Made by a program: the position numbers and the translations under genes. Source: Roseiarcus fermentans (GTDB lineage Bacteria > Pseudomonadota > Alphaproteobacteria > Rhizobiales > Beijerinckiaceae). From it: a DNA stretch of 64,000 nt. Location: assembly GCF_003315135.1 (NCBI RefSeq), contig NZ_QNRK01000004.1, forward strand, positions 9,154 through 73,153, in the 5' to 3' direction. The notes under the pieces are model-generated. The model searched no databases. It was not told where the DNA came from and saw nothing but the letters and a program-made list of their open reading frames with translations. Each line of letters opens with the position of its first letter. Positions within the stretch are counted from its first letter, which is position 1. Below are positions 37,318 through 48,157 of the stretch, one piece after another.

Positions 37318-38046
37318 ATGCGCCAGGTCAAGGTCCGCAGCTTCACGCCCGGCCTCAATCCGCGCCGCACCAAACTCGAATCGCCCGGCTGGGCGGGCGA
37401 CCGCCAGCCGCGCAAGGACGGCGCGATGGAGCAGGCGTGGCACTGCCTGCCGTTCTCCGAGGCGGCCCGCTACGGGATCGAACTGTTCTATCCCTATCCG
37501 AACCCGCTCGCGGTGACGATGCGCGACGGCCGGGTGGCGCTGGACGGCGACTTCGGCCCGCCCCCCGAGGGAAGCGGCGGCGAATGGCCGCCGTTCCGGC
37601 CGTTCGGCGACCTCTATTACACCTGCCAGCTGTCGCTCGACCTGAAGGTCGAGGAGGGGTTCGCGATCCGCACCGAGCCGCATCCGCGATTCTACACCGA
37701 TCCGACCCACACCACGCCGATCGCCGTCCCGGCGCTGATCCGCCGCTGGTGGCCGATGACCTATTTCCTGGTGTTCAAGGCGCCGCCGGAGGGCGGGGTG
37801 CACATGTTCCGCCCCGGCGAGCCGTTCGCGCAGATTCTGGTCGTGCCGGAGGAGGCTGACTTCGAACTCGTGCCGATGGGCGAGGAGGAGGCGGCCGAGC
37901 GGGAGCTTCAGTCGCAGCGGATCTACGCGAGCCGCCAGACGCTCGCCGCCGACAGCACGTGGACGTCGGCGACTGGAACCGTGTTCGACGGGACCTATCG
38001 CAACATTCTCGGCGCCGCCGCTGGTCGGGCGAAGGGCAGGGGCTGA
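37318..38046 (+). CDS. Uncharacterised protein with WWPMTY/FRPGEP segments (possibly DUF6065)
   Basis: 242 residues, soluble, no signal peptide. GIELFYPYPNPLAVTM, GDLYYTCQLSLDLKVEEGFAIRTEPHPRFYTD, IRRWWPMTYFLVFKAP and MFRPGEPFAQILVVPEEADFELV give a beta-rich, cupin-like pattern. It resembles proteins grouped as DUF6065, but I am not certain. ATG at 37318 follows a strong AGGAGGGG ribosome site. It is divergent from the EthD-like gene, with about 140 bases between the starts. Confidence 0.7.
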   Translation: MRQVKVRSFTPGLNPRRTKLESPGWAGDRQPRKDGAMEQAWHCLPFSEAARYGIELFYPYPNPLAVTMRDGRVALDGDFGPPPEGSGGEWPPFRPFGDLYYTCQLSLDLKVEEGFAIRTEPHPRFYTDPTHTTPIAVPALIRRWWPMTYFLVFKAPPEGGVHMFRPGEPFAQILVVPEEADFELVPMGEEEAAERELQSQRIYASRQTLAADSTWTSATGTVFDGTYRNILGAAAGRAKGRG

Positions 38047-38229
38047 GGCGCGTCGCCGGCCGCCCTTTGGGCGAAGCGCAGGCGCCCGAGGGCGGGGCGC
38101 CGACTCCGCTGACGGGGTCGAGCCGGGGGCCTCGACGAGCGCGGAGACCACGGCCGCGAGCGGCGCGCCGGCCATCGGAGCGTGCGCTTCCGGCGCCGTT
38201 CGGCCGGGCGCCGCGTCGGCCCGGTTTCC

Positions 38230-38604
38230 CTAGTAGTAATGGTGATGATGATGATGGTGGTGGTGGTAATGATGGTGCGGATAATACCGCCAACCGTACC
38301 AGCCGTGATGATGGTGGTGATGATGGTGATGGTGATGGTGATGGTGGTGATATCCCGGACCCACGGGCACGGGGACCAGCATCTGGGCGAGCTGGAGCGG
38401 GCTCTCCGCAGGGGCTTCGCGATCGGCGCGGTTGCGCTGCGATCTCAGGATGTCCGCGGCGCCGGGGATGGGATCGAGGAGTTCGGCATAGGTCTGCGCC
38501 GGGCGCAGGGACGTCGTCTCCCCGGAAGCGGTCGCGGCTTGCGCGCCGCCCCCGAGCGCCAGCGCCGAGGCGGCGCCGACCAATCCGATGATCGTCTTGT
38601 CCAA
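38230..38604 (-). CDS. Small secreted histidine-run protein
   Basis: 124 residues from a TTG start at 38604, chosen because AAGGGAG lies seven bases upstream and the frame then opens a signal peptide (LDKTIIGLVGAASALALGGGAQAA). The mature part has a short acidic/arginine region (DILRSQRNRADREAPAE), then a run of fifteen histidines, a GWYGWRYYP spacer, three more and nine more histidines, ending in YY. The DNA is a TGRTGR-type microsatellite. Such runs bind Ni, Co, Cu or Zn in known proteins, so periplasmic metal buffering is possible. The function is not established. Slippage in the repeat would change the run length. Confidence 0.72.
   Translation of the reverse strand: MDKTIIGLVGAASALALGGGAQAATASGETTSLRPAQTYAELLDPIPGAADILRSQRNRADREAPAESPLQLAQMLVPVPVGPGYHHHHHHHHHHHHHHHGWYGWRYYPHHHYHHHHHHHHHYY
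38233..38353. repeat. TGRTGR microsatellite encoding the histidine runs
   Basis: On the plus strand this stretch is dominated by ATGATG/GTGGTG triplets; the minus strand reads CAC/CAT histidine codons. Mixed use of both histidine codons shows the repeat is not a pure recent expansion. Confidence 0.85.
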
Positions 38605-38677
38605 TTCGCTCTCCCTTGAGTCCGTTGCGAGAGCCTGGTGAACAAGCGAAACAGGAAAAAGTTCCTGCGGGCCCGGC

Positions 38678-39588
38678 CTAACGCTCGCGCCGCCCCGCGC
38701 TCCGGACATAGTCGGCGAGCCCTTCCGCCAGCTTGTCGTAGAGCAGCCTGACCCGCCTGTTCGGCTGGCGGTCGCGATGGGTCGCGAGCCAGATTTCCAG
38801 CGAGAAGCCGAACGCGTCGGCGAGAATGGGGACGAGATCCTTCGACCGTCTGGCGATCCCTTCCTGACATCCGCCGACGCCGACGCCTGCGCGTAAGGCG
38901 GCGAGCTGGACGAGATCATTGTCGCAACGGAAAACGAGATCCTCGCGGGTGAGGGCGGCAGCGATGCCGCCGGCCGCCTGAAACGCCCGGTCGTCGCGGT
39001 CGAAACCGATCAGGCGATTGCGCGCAATTCGTCGAGCGAGCGCGGTTCGCCGAAGCGCCGGCAATAGTCGCGATGGGCGTAGAGGCCGATGCGGGTCTGG
39101 CCGACGCGCCGCGCGACGAGTCCGCTCTGCGTCGGCCGGACCATGCGAACCGCGATGTCCGCCTCGCCGCGGGCCAGGTCCTCGTTGCGGTTGGTGACGG
39201 CGAGTTCGAGGGCGACGCCCGGATGCTCGGCGCGGAAAGCGGCGAAGATCGACGGCAGCACCTCGGCGCCGATGACCTCGCTCGCCGTGATCCGCACGAC
39301 GCCGCGCTCGTCGTCGCCCTCGGACGCCGCGGAGCGCACGAGCGCCGCAGCCGCGGCCGACATGGCGTCGCCGTAAGGAACGAGCGCCTGCGCGGCCGCC
39401 GTCGCGACGAGGCCTCTGGGCGAACGGGTGAACAGCGACACCCCGAGGGCGGCTTCGAGCGCGTCGATGTGCCGTCCGACCGTCGGCTGCGCGAGCTTCA
39501 GCCGACGCGCGGCGCCCGACAGCGAGCCGTCCCGCATCACGGCGAAGAAGGTGCGCAGCGCGTCCCAGGAGGGATCGAGATCCGGCAT
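38678..39588 (-). pseudogene. LysR family transcriptional regulator, interrupted by a frameshift
   Basis: The N-terminal part (from ATG 39588) has the winged helix: WDALRTFFAVMRDGSLSGAARRLKLAQPTVGRHIDALEAALG. It continues into the effector domain as far as RSLDELRAIA and a TGA at 39010-39012. The next frame then continues the effector domain with RNRLIGFDRDD, CDNDLVQLAALRAGVGVGGCQ and the family C-terminus down to 38678. One missing base near 39020-39030 explains this. Joined, the product would be a normal ~300-residue regulator. It may be a real mutation or a sequencing error. The divergent DUF4260 gene is a likely target. Confidence 0.85.
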
Positions 39589-39696
39589 ACGAAAATGAAT
39601 AGCAGACCGACGTAAATATACAATTTTCTTGGGTCTCCCGGCGGCTTAGCTTCCGGGGGTCCCGACGCCTCGGCGGGGCTTCGACAGGCGGCTCCC

Positions 39697-40110
39697 ATGA
39701 CCCTCGCAGCGACAGCAACTGGCCTTTCCCGTCCTGACCGCGCCGAATTTGCCGGGGGCGTACGAGGTCTCCTCAGGCTCGAGGGCGCCGCCGCAGTCGC
39801 CGGCGCCGCCGCGCTCTATGCGCATGCCGGTTATTCCTGGCGCCTGTTCGCGGTTCTCTTCCTCGTTCCCGATGTCGGCATGCTCGGCTATCTGGCCGGG
39901 CCGAAGGCCGGCGCGGCGACCTACAACGCGCTCCACGTCTATGTCGCGCCGTTCCTTCTCGCGGTCCTGGGGCTCGGTCTGGCGAGCAAGACCGCCGTGG
40001 CGGTCGCGATGATCTGGGCGGCGCATATCGGCTTCGACCGCGCGCTCGGCTACGGACTGAAATATCCGACCGCGTTCGGCGACACTCATCTCGGCCGCAA
40101 GGGACGGTGA
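39697..40110 (+). CDS. DUF4260 family membrane protein
   Basis: 137 residues with about four hydrophobic helices. LLRLEGAAAVAGAAALYAHAGYSWRLFAVLFLVPDVGMLGYLAGPKAGAATYNALHVYVAPFLL and the C-terminal HIGFDRALGYGLKYPTAFGDTHLG match DUF4260, small inner-membrane proteins of unknown function. The GLKYPTAFGDTHLG end is the family signature. It is divergent from the frameshifted LysR gene, whose intact form probably regulated it. Confidence 0.88.
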   Translation: MTLAATATGLSRPDRAEFAGGVRGLLRLEGAAAVAGAAALYAHAGYSWRLFAVLFLVPDVGMLGYLAGPKAGAATYNALHVYVAPFLLAVLGLGLASKTAVAVAMIWAAHIGFDRALGYGLKYPTAFGDTHLGRKGR

Positions 40111-40144
40111 CGCCCTGCGCGTTCAAGACGAGCCGGCGCGCCAG

Positions 40145-43078
<2,934 letters not shown>

Positions 43079-43226
43079 GGTCTTTTCTCCCGCTCGTCGA
43101 AACTCTCTCTCGTCGAGCATTTTGCGGATTTGGGGAAAACGAACACGTCGCGGTTACATTGTCAACAAGGTATCCAGGGATCTCGTTTCGGCGCTTTCGG
43201 GCGCGCGTTCGACTTCCGTCTCGAGG

Positions 43227-43390
43227 TCCCGGTCGTCTGGATGGCGCCGCGCAGCGACGGGTCGTTGACGCCGGTGTTGGCGATGGCGAAGCTCTGCGTG
43301 CTCGAACCGCCGACGTGAACGGCGCCGAGCGCCAGCGTGGGCGCCGCCGTCGCGCCGTTCGTCACCTTCGCGCCGGTGACCGTCTGGAGC
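43227..43390 (-). pseudogene. Recent 164-base duplicate of the choice-of-anchor D segment
   Basis: Bases 43227-43390 match 40843-41006 inside the PEP-CTERM gene at a constant offset of 2,384 bases; by eye only two positions differ. On the minus strand it encodes the same TVTGAKVTNG through NTGVNDPSLRGAIQTTG stretch. A 93-codon frame (43162-43443) covers it but has no signal peptide, repeats or sorting tag, so it is a fragment left by duplication upstream of the intact gene. Confidence 0.9.
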
Positions 43391-43449
43391 AATCCTGTAA
43401 CCGGGGCGCCGGGCGGGCGACCGGCGGGCGCCGACCGCCTCATACCTTC

Positions 43450-44064
43450 TCACCTTTTTCGTAGCTGCGCGTCGACGAGCGCGTCGCTGGCCCAGACGAG
43501 CGATTGACCGACGCCGTCGGTCCCGCCGCCGTAGGTCTGACTGATGGCGTAGGCGCCCTCGACCAGAAGGAGGAGGGCGTTCGCCAGGTCTCGAGGCTGC
43601 GGCGCCGGTAGAGCCTCGGAAATATGCAGGAAGCGCTCGAACATGGCTTCCTTGGCGGCCCGCGCGATCCGACGGCCCGGGTGGGAGGCATCGGGAAACT
43701 CTGCGCAGAAGTTGATGAAGGGACAGCCGCGATATCCGGCCTCGGTCGTGCGCTCGGCGATATAGGTCATGATCGCCTGCAACTGCGCGCGAGGATTGTC
43801 GTGATATTGGGCGAAGGTTTCGTCCCAATGATGGAGGAAAGTCCTCCCGCGCTGCTCCAGGTAGGCGACCACCAACGCATCTTTCGAGGCGAAACTGCGA
43901 TAGAGGCTGATCTTCGCGACTCCCGCCTCCTTGACGATCTCGTCGACGCCGACGGCGTGAACGCCCTTGCGGTAAAAGAGATCGGACGCGACGTCGAACA
44001 CCCTATCCCGCGCCCGTTTCGCGCTCGTTGTCGCCCCGGCGGCTTTTGCTGAGCTCTTCACCAT
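43450..44064 (-). CDS. TetR family transcriptional regulator
   Basis: 204 residues. N-terminal helix-turn-helix: RARDRVFDVASDLFYRKGVHAVGVDEIVKEAGVAKISLYRSFASKDALVVAYLEQRG. The ligand domain contains GYRGCPFINFCAEFPD, a cysteine-bearing motif shared by a TetR subgroup near the dimer helix. ATG at 44064 is chosen because the frame upstream runs through the operator. It is divergent from the YciI-like gene, and a 14-base inverted repeat lies between them, so it very likely represses that gene and itself. Confidence 0.93.
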   Translation of the reverse strand: MVKSSAKAAGATTSAKRARDRVFDVASDLFYRKGVHAVGVDEIVKEAGVAKISLYRSFASKDALVVAYLEQRGRTFLHHWDETFAQYHDNPRAQLQAIMTYIAERTTEAGYRGCPFINFCAEFPDASHPGRRIARAAKEAMFERFLHISEALPAPQPRDLANALLLLVEGAYAISQTYGGGTDGVGQSLVWASDALVDAQLRKR

Positions 44065-44089
44065 CACGCCCTCGTCCCCGCGATCCGGC

Positions 44090-44142
44090 TTGACATGTAA
44101 CCGACCGGTTCGTAACAGTCCAGCCGGACGAACCGGTCGGTT
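44090..44142 (+). promoter_or_regulatory. TetR operator and promoter between tetR and yciI-like gene
   Basis: AACCGACCGGTTCG (44099-44112) and CGAACCGGTCGGTT (44129-44142) are perfect inverted copies, 14 bases each, 16 bases apart; each arm also contains the short dyad ACCGGT. TTGACA at 44090-44095 and TAACAG at 44113-44118 (17-base spacer) form a rightward promoter overlapped by the first arm. This is the expected layout for repression by the adjacent TetR protein. Confidence 0.85.
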
Positions 44143-44158
44143 TCCCTCGGAGTCGCCG

Positions 44159-44488
44159 ATGAAGCATTTCATGGTCGAGGCAACCTATGTCGCGCCGATC
44201 GAGCAGGTGCGCGAAGCCTATCCACGCCATCGGGCATGGTTGCAGAAGGGCTACGACGCCGGGTTGTTCCTCTGTTCCGGCCCGAAGGAGCCGCCTACTG
44301 GCGGTTATCTCGTGGCCCGCGCAGACTCGATGGAGACCCTCAGGACCCTGTTCGAGGCGGAGCCGTTCTTCAGCGAGCGATTGGCGACCTTCACCTTCAC
44401 CGAGTTCCAGCCGGTCAAGCGCCAGAGTTGGGCCGAACACTGGTTTGACGACGCCCCGCCCGCGTCCGTCGGGGCGCCTGCGGCGTAA
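44159..44488 (+). CDS. YciI family protein
   Basis: 109 residues: KHFMVEATYVAPIEQVREAYPRHRAWLQKGYDAGLFLCSGPKEPPTGGYLVARADSMETLRTLFEAEPFF. The HRAWL histidine and the GPxxPxxGG turn are family marks of the YciI ferredoxin-like fold. Members include small dehydrochlorinase-like enzymes, but most have no known substrate. ATG at 44159 matches the family start. It sits right behind the TetR-controlled promoter and appears to be the only gene of that unit. Confidence 0.9.
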   Translation: MKHFMVEATYVAPIEQVREAYPRHRAWLQKGYDAGLFLCSGPKEPPTGGYLVARADSMETLRTLFEAEPFFSERLATFTFTEFQPVKRQSWAEHWFDDAPPASVGAPAA

Positions 44489-44554
44489 GCCGTGTCGCGT
44501 CCCCGGGGCGACCGACGCCTCGCCGAGCGTCGGGAGCGGCGCCCGTGACCGCCC

Positions 44555-46105
44555 TCAGTCCATGACCGCGTGCGCCGCCTCGCCTTTCGCAGCGACCGGC
44601 GCGACCTTGGGCGAGCGGATCAGGGCGAGCAGCGGGAAGGCGCTGAGCGACACCAGCGTCATCAGGAGAAAATCGTTCGAATAGGCCATCGCCGCGGCCT
44701 GCTGGGTGACCATCGCCTCCAGCATCTCGAGGTTGGCGAGGCCCGGGCCCGCGAGCGACGCGGCGTTCGGCATGTGCAGCGCGTCGCTGAACGGCGTCAC
44801 GCGCTCGACGATCTGGCTGTGATAGATCGTGATCATGGTGGTGAGCTGGGCGATCACCACCGATATGCCGACCGACGAGCCGATGTTGCGGATCAGCGTC
44901 CACAGCGCCGCGCCTTCGGTGCGCAGTTCGGCGGGAAGACTGGCGAACGCCAGCGTGTTGAGCGGCACGAACACGAAGCCGAGCCCAAAGCCCTGCATCA
45001 CCGAATTGACGGCGATGGTGCGCGCGGAGACATCGAGCGACCAGCCGACCATCTGCCAGAGCGAGGCGGTCGCGAGCACGAGGCCGATGAAGATGAGGAG
45101 GCGCGAATCGACCTTGCCGCTGAGCCGCCCGACCAGGAACATCGCCACGAACGTGCCGATGCCGCGGGTGCCGAGCAGATAGCCGCTGGAGAGCACCGGG
45201 TAGCCGAGCAGGTTCTGGATGAACGGCGTCACCAGCGCCATGGTGGCGAGCAATATGATGCCGATCAGGAACATGAAGATCAGCGCGATCGAAAAATTCC
45301 AGTCGCGGAAGATGCGCACGCTGATGAACGGCCGCTTCGAGGTGAACACGTCGGCCAGGAAGAAATAGAATCCGACGACCGACAGAACCCCTTCGGCCAC
45401 GACCTCGGGCGAGTCGAACCAGCCCAGTTGCTCGCCGCGGTCGAGCATCATCTGCAGCGAGCCGATGCCGAGCGACAGGCTCAGGAAGCCGAACCACGAG
45501 AACGGAATGTCACGCCGCGTCGGGGTCTCGGACATGAACGCCCACAGGCCCGCCGTCGTCAAAATGCCGAACGGCAGGTTGACGAAGAACACCCAGCGCC
45601 AGGAATAGGAATCGGTGAGCCAGCCGCCGAGCGTCGGCCCCATGATCGGCCCGAGCATCACGCCCATGCCCCAGATCGCCATCGCCGAGCCGCGCCGGTT
45701 CGGCGGGAAGATGTCGAGCATCACCGCCTGCGACAGCGGCACCAGGGCCGCGCCGAACACGCCCTGCAACACGCGGTAGGCGACCATCTGCTCGATCGAC
45801 AGCGCCACGCCGCACAGCATCGAGGCGACGGTGAAACCCGCGGTGCAGACGATGAACAGCTTCTTTCTGCCGACCCGCGTCGCCATCCAGCCGAGCGGCG
45901 AGGTCATGATCGCGGCCGAGACGATGTAGGAGGTCAGCACCCAGTTGATCTGGTCCTGCGTCGTCGACAGCGAGCCCTGCATGTAGGGCAGGGCGACGTT
46001 GGCGATCGTGGTGTCGAGCGCCTGCATCACCGTCGCCATCATGATGCAGACGGTCAGCGCCCAGCGCACGCCGGGCGTGATGGTCTCGTAGAGCGGGCGG
46101 TTCAT
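44555..46105 (-). CDS. emrB: DHA2-family multidrug MFS permease (EmrB-like)
   Basis: 516 residues, 14 predicted transmembrane helices, as in EmrB/QacA permeases. Motifs: LDTTIANVALPYMQGSL in helix 1, WVLTSYIVSAAIMTSPLGWMATRVGRKKLF (motif A), and GPTLGGWLTDSYSWRWVFFVNLPFG (motif C region). It works with an EmrA-type adaptor to export hydrophobic compounds by proton antiport. ATG at 46105 overlaps the emrA stop by four bases. Specific substrates cannot be read from the sequence. Confidence 0.93.
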   Translation of the reverse strand: MNRPLYETITPGVRWALTVCIMMATVMQALDTTIANVALPYMQGSLSTTQDQINWVLTSYIVSAAIMTSPLGWMATRVGRKKLFIVCTAGFTVASMLCGVALSIEQMVAYRVLQGVFGAALVPLSQAVMLDIFPPNRRGSAMAIWGMGVMLGPIMGPTLGGWLTDSYSWRWVFFVNLPFGILTTAGLWAFMSETPTRRDIPFSWFGFLSLSLGIGSLQMMLDRGEQLGWFDSPEVVAEGVLSVVGFYFFLADVFTSKRPFISVRIFRDWNFSIALIFMFLIGIILLATMALVTPFIQNLLGYPVLSSGYLLGTRGIGTFVAMFLVGRLSGKVDSRLLIFIGLVLATASLWQMVGWSLDVSARTIAVNSVMQGFGLGFVFVPLNTLAFASLPAELRTEGAALWTLIRNIGSSVGISVVIAQLTTMITIYHSQIVERVTPFSDALHMPNAASLAGPGLANLEMLEAMVTQQAAAMAYSNDFLLMTLVSLSAFPLLALIRSPKVAPVAAKGEAAHAVMD

Positions 46106-47364
46106 TTCGCCGCGGCGTCGGCGCTCGCGGCGCCCCTGCCAAGCAGACCGTCGACCGTCTCGGCCACGTCGTCGAGGACCCCCCTGAGCGTGCGCACACG
46201 GCCGGTGTCGATCGAGAGATAGGCGCTCATGCCGGCGCGCAGGTTCTTCGTATCGTCGTCGGGCGCGAAGCAGAAGCGAAGCGGCACGCGCTGCACCACT
46301 TTGACCCAGTTGCCGCTGGCGTTCTGCGGCGGCAGGATCGAGAACTGCGCGCCGGTGCCGGGCGCAATCGAGCACAGCGTCCCCTTCCACACCCGGCCCG
46401 GGAACGCGTCGACGGTGACGCTCGCGGGCTGGCCCTCGCGGACATACGTCATGTCCGATTCCTTCGGATTGCCGTCGACCCAGAGCGACTTGTCCGACAC
46501 GACGGCGAACACCGGCTGTCCCGCGGCGGCGACCCGCCCGAGCTCGATCTGGCTCACCTGCGTCGCCACGCCGTCGATCGGCGCGAGCACCTTCGTGTTG
46601 CGCAAATTCCGCTCGGCGTCGTCGAGGCCCGCCTTCGCCTGCATGTATTCGGGGAACTTGGCCAGCGGAGCGTCGAGGCTGCCGCCGAGCCTGGTGATCG
46701 TCGACGCCTGCTGGTTGTTGACGAATTCGAGGATCTGCTGGGCCTGGATGAGGGCTGCGAGCGAGGTGTCGCGGTCGACGTTGGTGCCGGCGCCGCGGCC
46801 GACGAGCTCGTTCTTGCGGTCGTAATCGGCCTTTCGGACGTTGACCGCGTCCTGACCCATCTTGATCTGGTCCCGGTTGCTCACATAGGACGCCTTGAGG
46901 TTGTCGAAGGCGACCTTGGCGGCGTCGACGCGGCCTTGCGCGAGGGCGTGGGCGATCTCGTAGGGATTGGGATCGATGTCGAACAGCGGATCGCCGGCCT
47001 TGACCTTCTGCCCCTCGACGACGTGGATGGCCACGATCGGGCCGGTCACCTGCGGGGTGATCAGCGACTTGTCGGCGCCGATATAGGCGTTGTCGGTCGT
47101 GACGTAGCGGCCGCCGGTCAGCCACCAGGAAAAGCCCAGTGCGAGCGCGATCAGCGGGATCACCACGATCAGGATGAAGCGGCGCGAGCCGGCGCGCCCG
47201 GGCTTGACGACCATCGGCGGCGTCGCCGGGGCGGGGGGCGGCGCGGCCTGGGGGGAGGGCTGCGTCGCCGGCCGCGCCGGGGTGAACTGGACCGTCTCGC
47301 CCCTCGCGGCGGGGGAGGAGGCCTCGGGGGCCCCGTCGCGAACGACCGAAGTACTCTGCGTCAC
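46102..47364 (-). CDS. emrA: HlyD-family membrane fusion protein (EmrA-like)
   Basis: 420 residues. A proline/alanine-rich cytoplasmic N-terminus precedes one transmembrane helix (FILIVVIPLIALALGFSWWLTGG), then YVTTDNAYIGADKSLITPQVTGPIVAIHVVEGQKVKAGDPLF as the biotinyl-lipoyl half, a coiled-coil hairpin, and the beta-barrel with APIDGVATQVSQIELG. It links the inner-membrane permease to an outer-membrane channel; no TolC gene is nearby. GTG at 47364 overlaps the marR stop (GTGA) and gives a normal adaptor length; longer in-frame starts would run inside marR. Confidence 0.92.
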   Translation of the reverse strand: MTQSTSVVRDGAPEASSPAARGETVQFTPARPATQPSPQAAPPPAPATPPMVVKPGRAGSRRFILIVVIPLIALALGFSWWLTGGRYVTTDNAYIGADKSLITPQVTGPIVAIHVVEGQKVKAGDPLFDIDPNPYEIAHALAQGRVDAAKVAFDNLKASYVSNRDQIKMGQDAVNVRKADYDRKNELVGRGAGTNVDRDTSLAALIQAQQILEFVNNQQASTITRLGGSLDAPLAKFPEYMQAKAGLDDAERNLRNTKVLAPIDGVATQVSQIELGRVAAAGQPVFAVVSDKSLWVDGNPKESDMTYVREGQPASVTVDAFPGRVWKGTLCSIAPGTGAQFSILPPQNASGNWVKVVQRVPLRFCFAPDDDTKNLRAGMSAYLSIDTGRVRTLRGVLDDVAETVDGLLGRGAASADAAAK

Positions 47365-47834
47365 TTGTGGCAAGCTCCGGGATGCAATTCCGATTTCAGA
47401 TTGGCCTTGATCGTCGCCAGGCCCACGAGAATAGCCTCGACGGTCGCGTCGTCGACGCCGGCGAGGGCGCGGCTCATCACGTCCTCGGCGAGCGCGCCGA
47501 GCGCGCCGAGCGCCGGGATCGCCTTGTCGGTGAGGTGGAGCCGGTGCGCGCGCCGGTCGGTCGGATCGGCGCGCCGCTCGACCAGCCCCGCGGCGTCCAG
47601 CTTGTCGACGAGGCGGGCGAGGGTGATCGGGGCAATGTCCAGGAGTTCGGCGAGTTCGCTCTGCTTCGCGCCTTCGCAGCGCTGCAGGCGGACCAGCACG
47701 GCCCACTGGGCGCGGGTCGTGTTGAGCTCGCGCGCGCGATGGTCCGAGTAGGTGCGCAACATCCGCGCTGCGTCGTGGAGGGCGAAGGCGACCTCGCGGC
47801 GGCGGGAAAAGACGCGATCGTATGCGATTGTCAT
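47361..47834 (-). CDS. MarR family transcriptional regulator of the efflux operon
   Basis: 157 residues with the winged-helix core: TTRAQWAVLVRLQRCEGAKQSELAELLDIAPITLARLVDKLDAAGLVERRADPTDRRAHRLHLTDKA. The DxR..RLxLT wing is typical of MarR. It is the first gene of marR-emrA-emrB with overlapping junctions, the layout of emrRAB, so it probably represses this efflux system and releases on binding a substrate. A dyad just before its start codon is the likely operator. Confidence 0.93.
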   Translation of the reverse strand: MTIAYDRVFSRRREVAFALHDAARMLRTYSDHRARELNTTRAQWAVLVRLQRCEGAKQSELAELLDIAPITLARLVDKLDAAGLVERRADPTDRRAHRLHLTDKAIPALGALGALAEDVMSRALAGVDDATVEAILVGLATIKANLKSELHPGACHK

Positions 47835-47835
47835 G

Positions 47836-47849
47836 ATAAGCTAACTTAT
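47836..47849 (-). promoter_or_regulatory. Candidate MarR operator before the marR start
   Basis: ATAAG (47836-47840), a four-base centre and CTTAT (47845-47849) form a dyad directly upstream of the marR ATG. The surrounding region is AT-rich and would include the -10 element for marR. The position fits autorepression. Confidence 0.55.
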
Positions 47850-48157
47850 AATGAGCCAGCTGTAGGATTTCAAGGGGGAACCGTGACCAGCGATCGTGTT
47901 CCTTCGAGACAAGCGTGTCGCGCGGTCGAGTCGAGCAATGGCTCGCGGGTGGGCTTCGTTGGCGGAGTTTACAGATCTACTCAGATTGTCCGGGCGACGT
48001 GGACGCCGCCGACGATGCGTCGGCGCATGGCGAATATTTACCGCCCTCACAGCGAAACGCGACGGTCGCGCCCTTGCCGAGGGCCGGCGACGCGGCGTAC
48101 GAATCGGGCAGGAGCCGGCGCAACGGGGCGCAATCGGCTCGGCGGGGGGATCGCCCA
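47850..48157. other. Divergent intergenic region between marR and the CoA ligase
   Basis: About 308 bases that must hold the promoters of both divergent units. Apart from the MarR dyad at its left end and GGGGGGA before the ligase start, I see no clear element. A long in-frame extension of the ligase frame to 47915 has no family similarity. Confidence 0.45.

Noticed and set aside
37959-38619. Plus-strand frames across the TGRTGR microsatellite
   Set aside because: They read the complement of the histidine codons; the minus-strand gene has a signal peptide and a ribosome site.
43162-43443. 93-codon minus-strand frame as an independent small gene
   Set aside because: Its recognisable part is a 164-base copy of the PEP-CTERM gene's interior; it lacks any signal peptide or complete domain.
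44415-46222. Long frames antisense or out of frame to emrB and emrA
   Set aside because: Arg/His/Ala-rich readings overlapping a clear 14-helix permease and its adaptor; no conserved motif.
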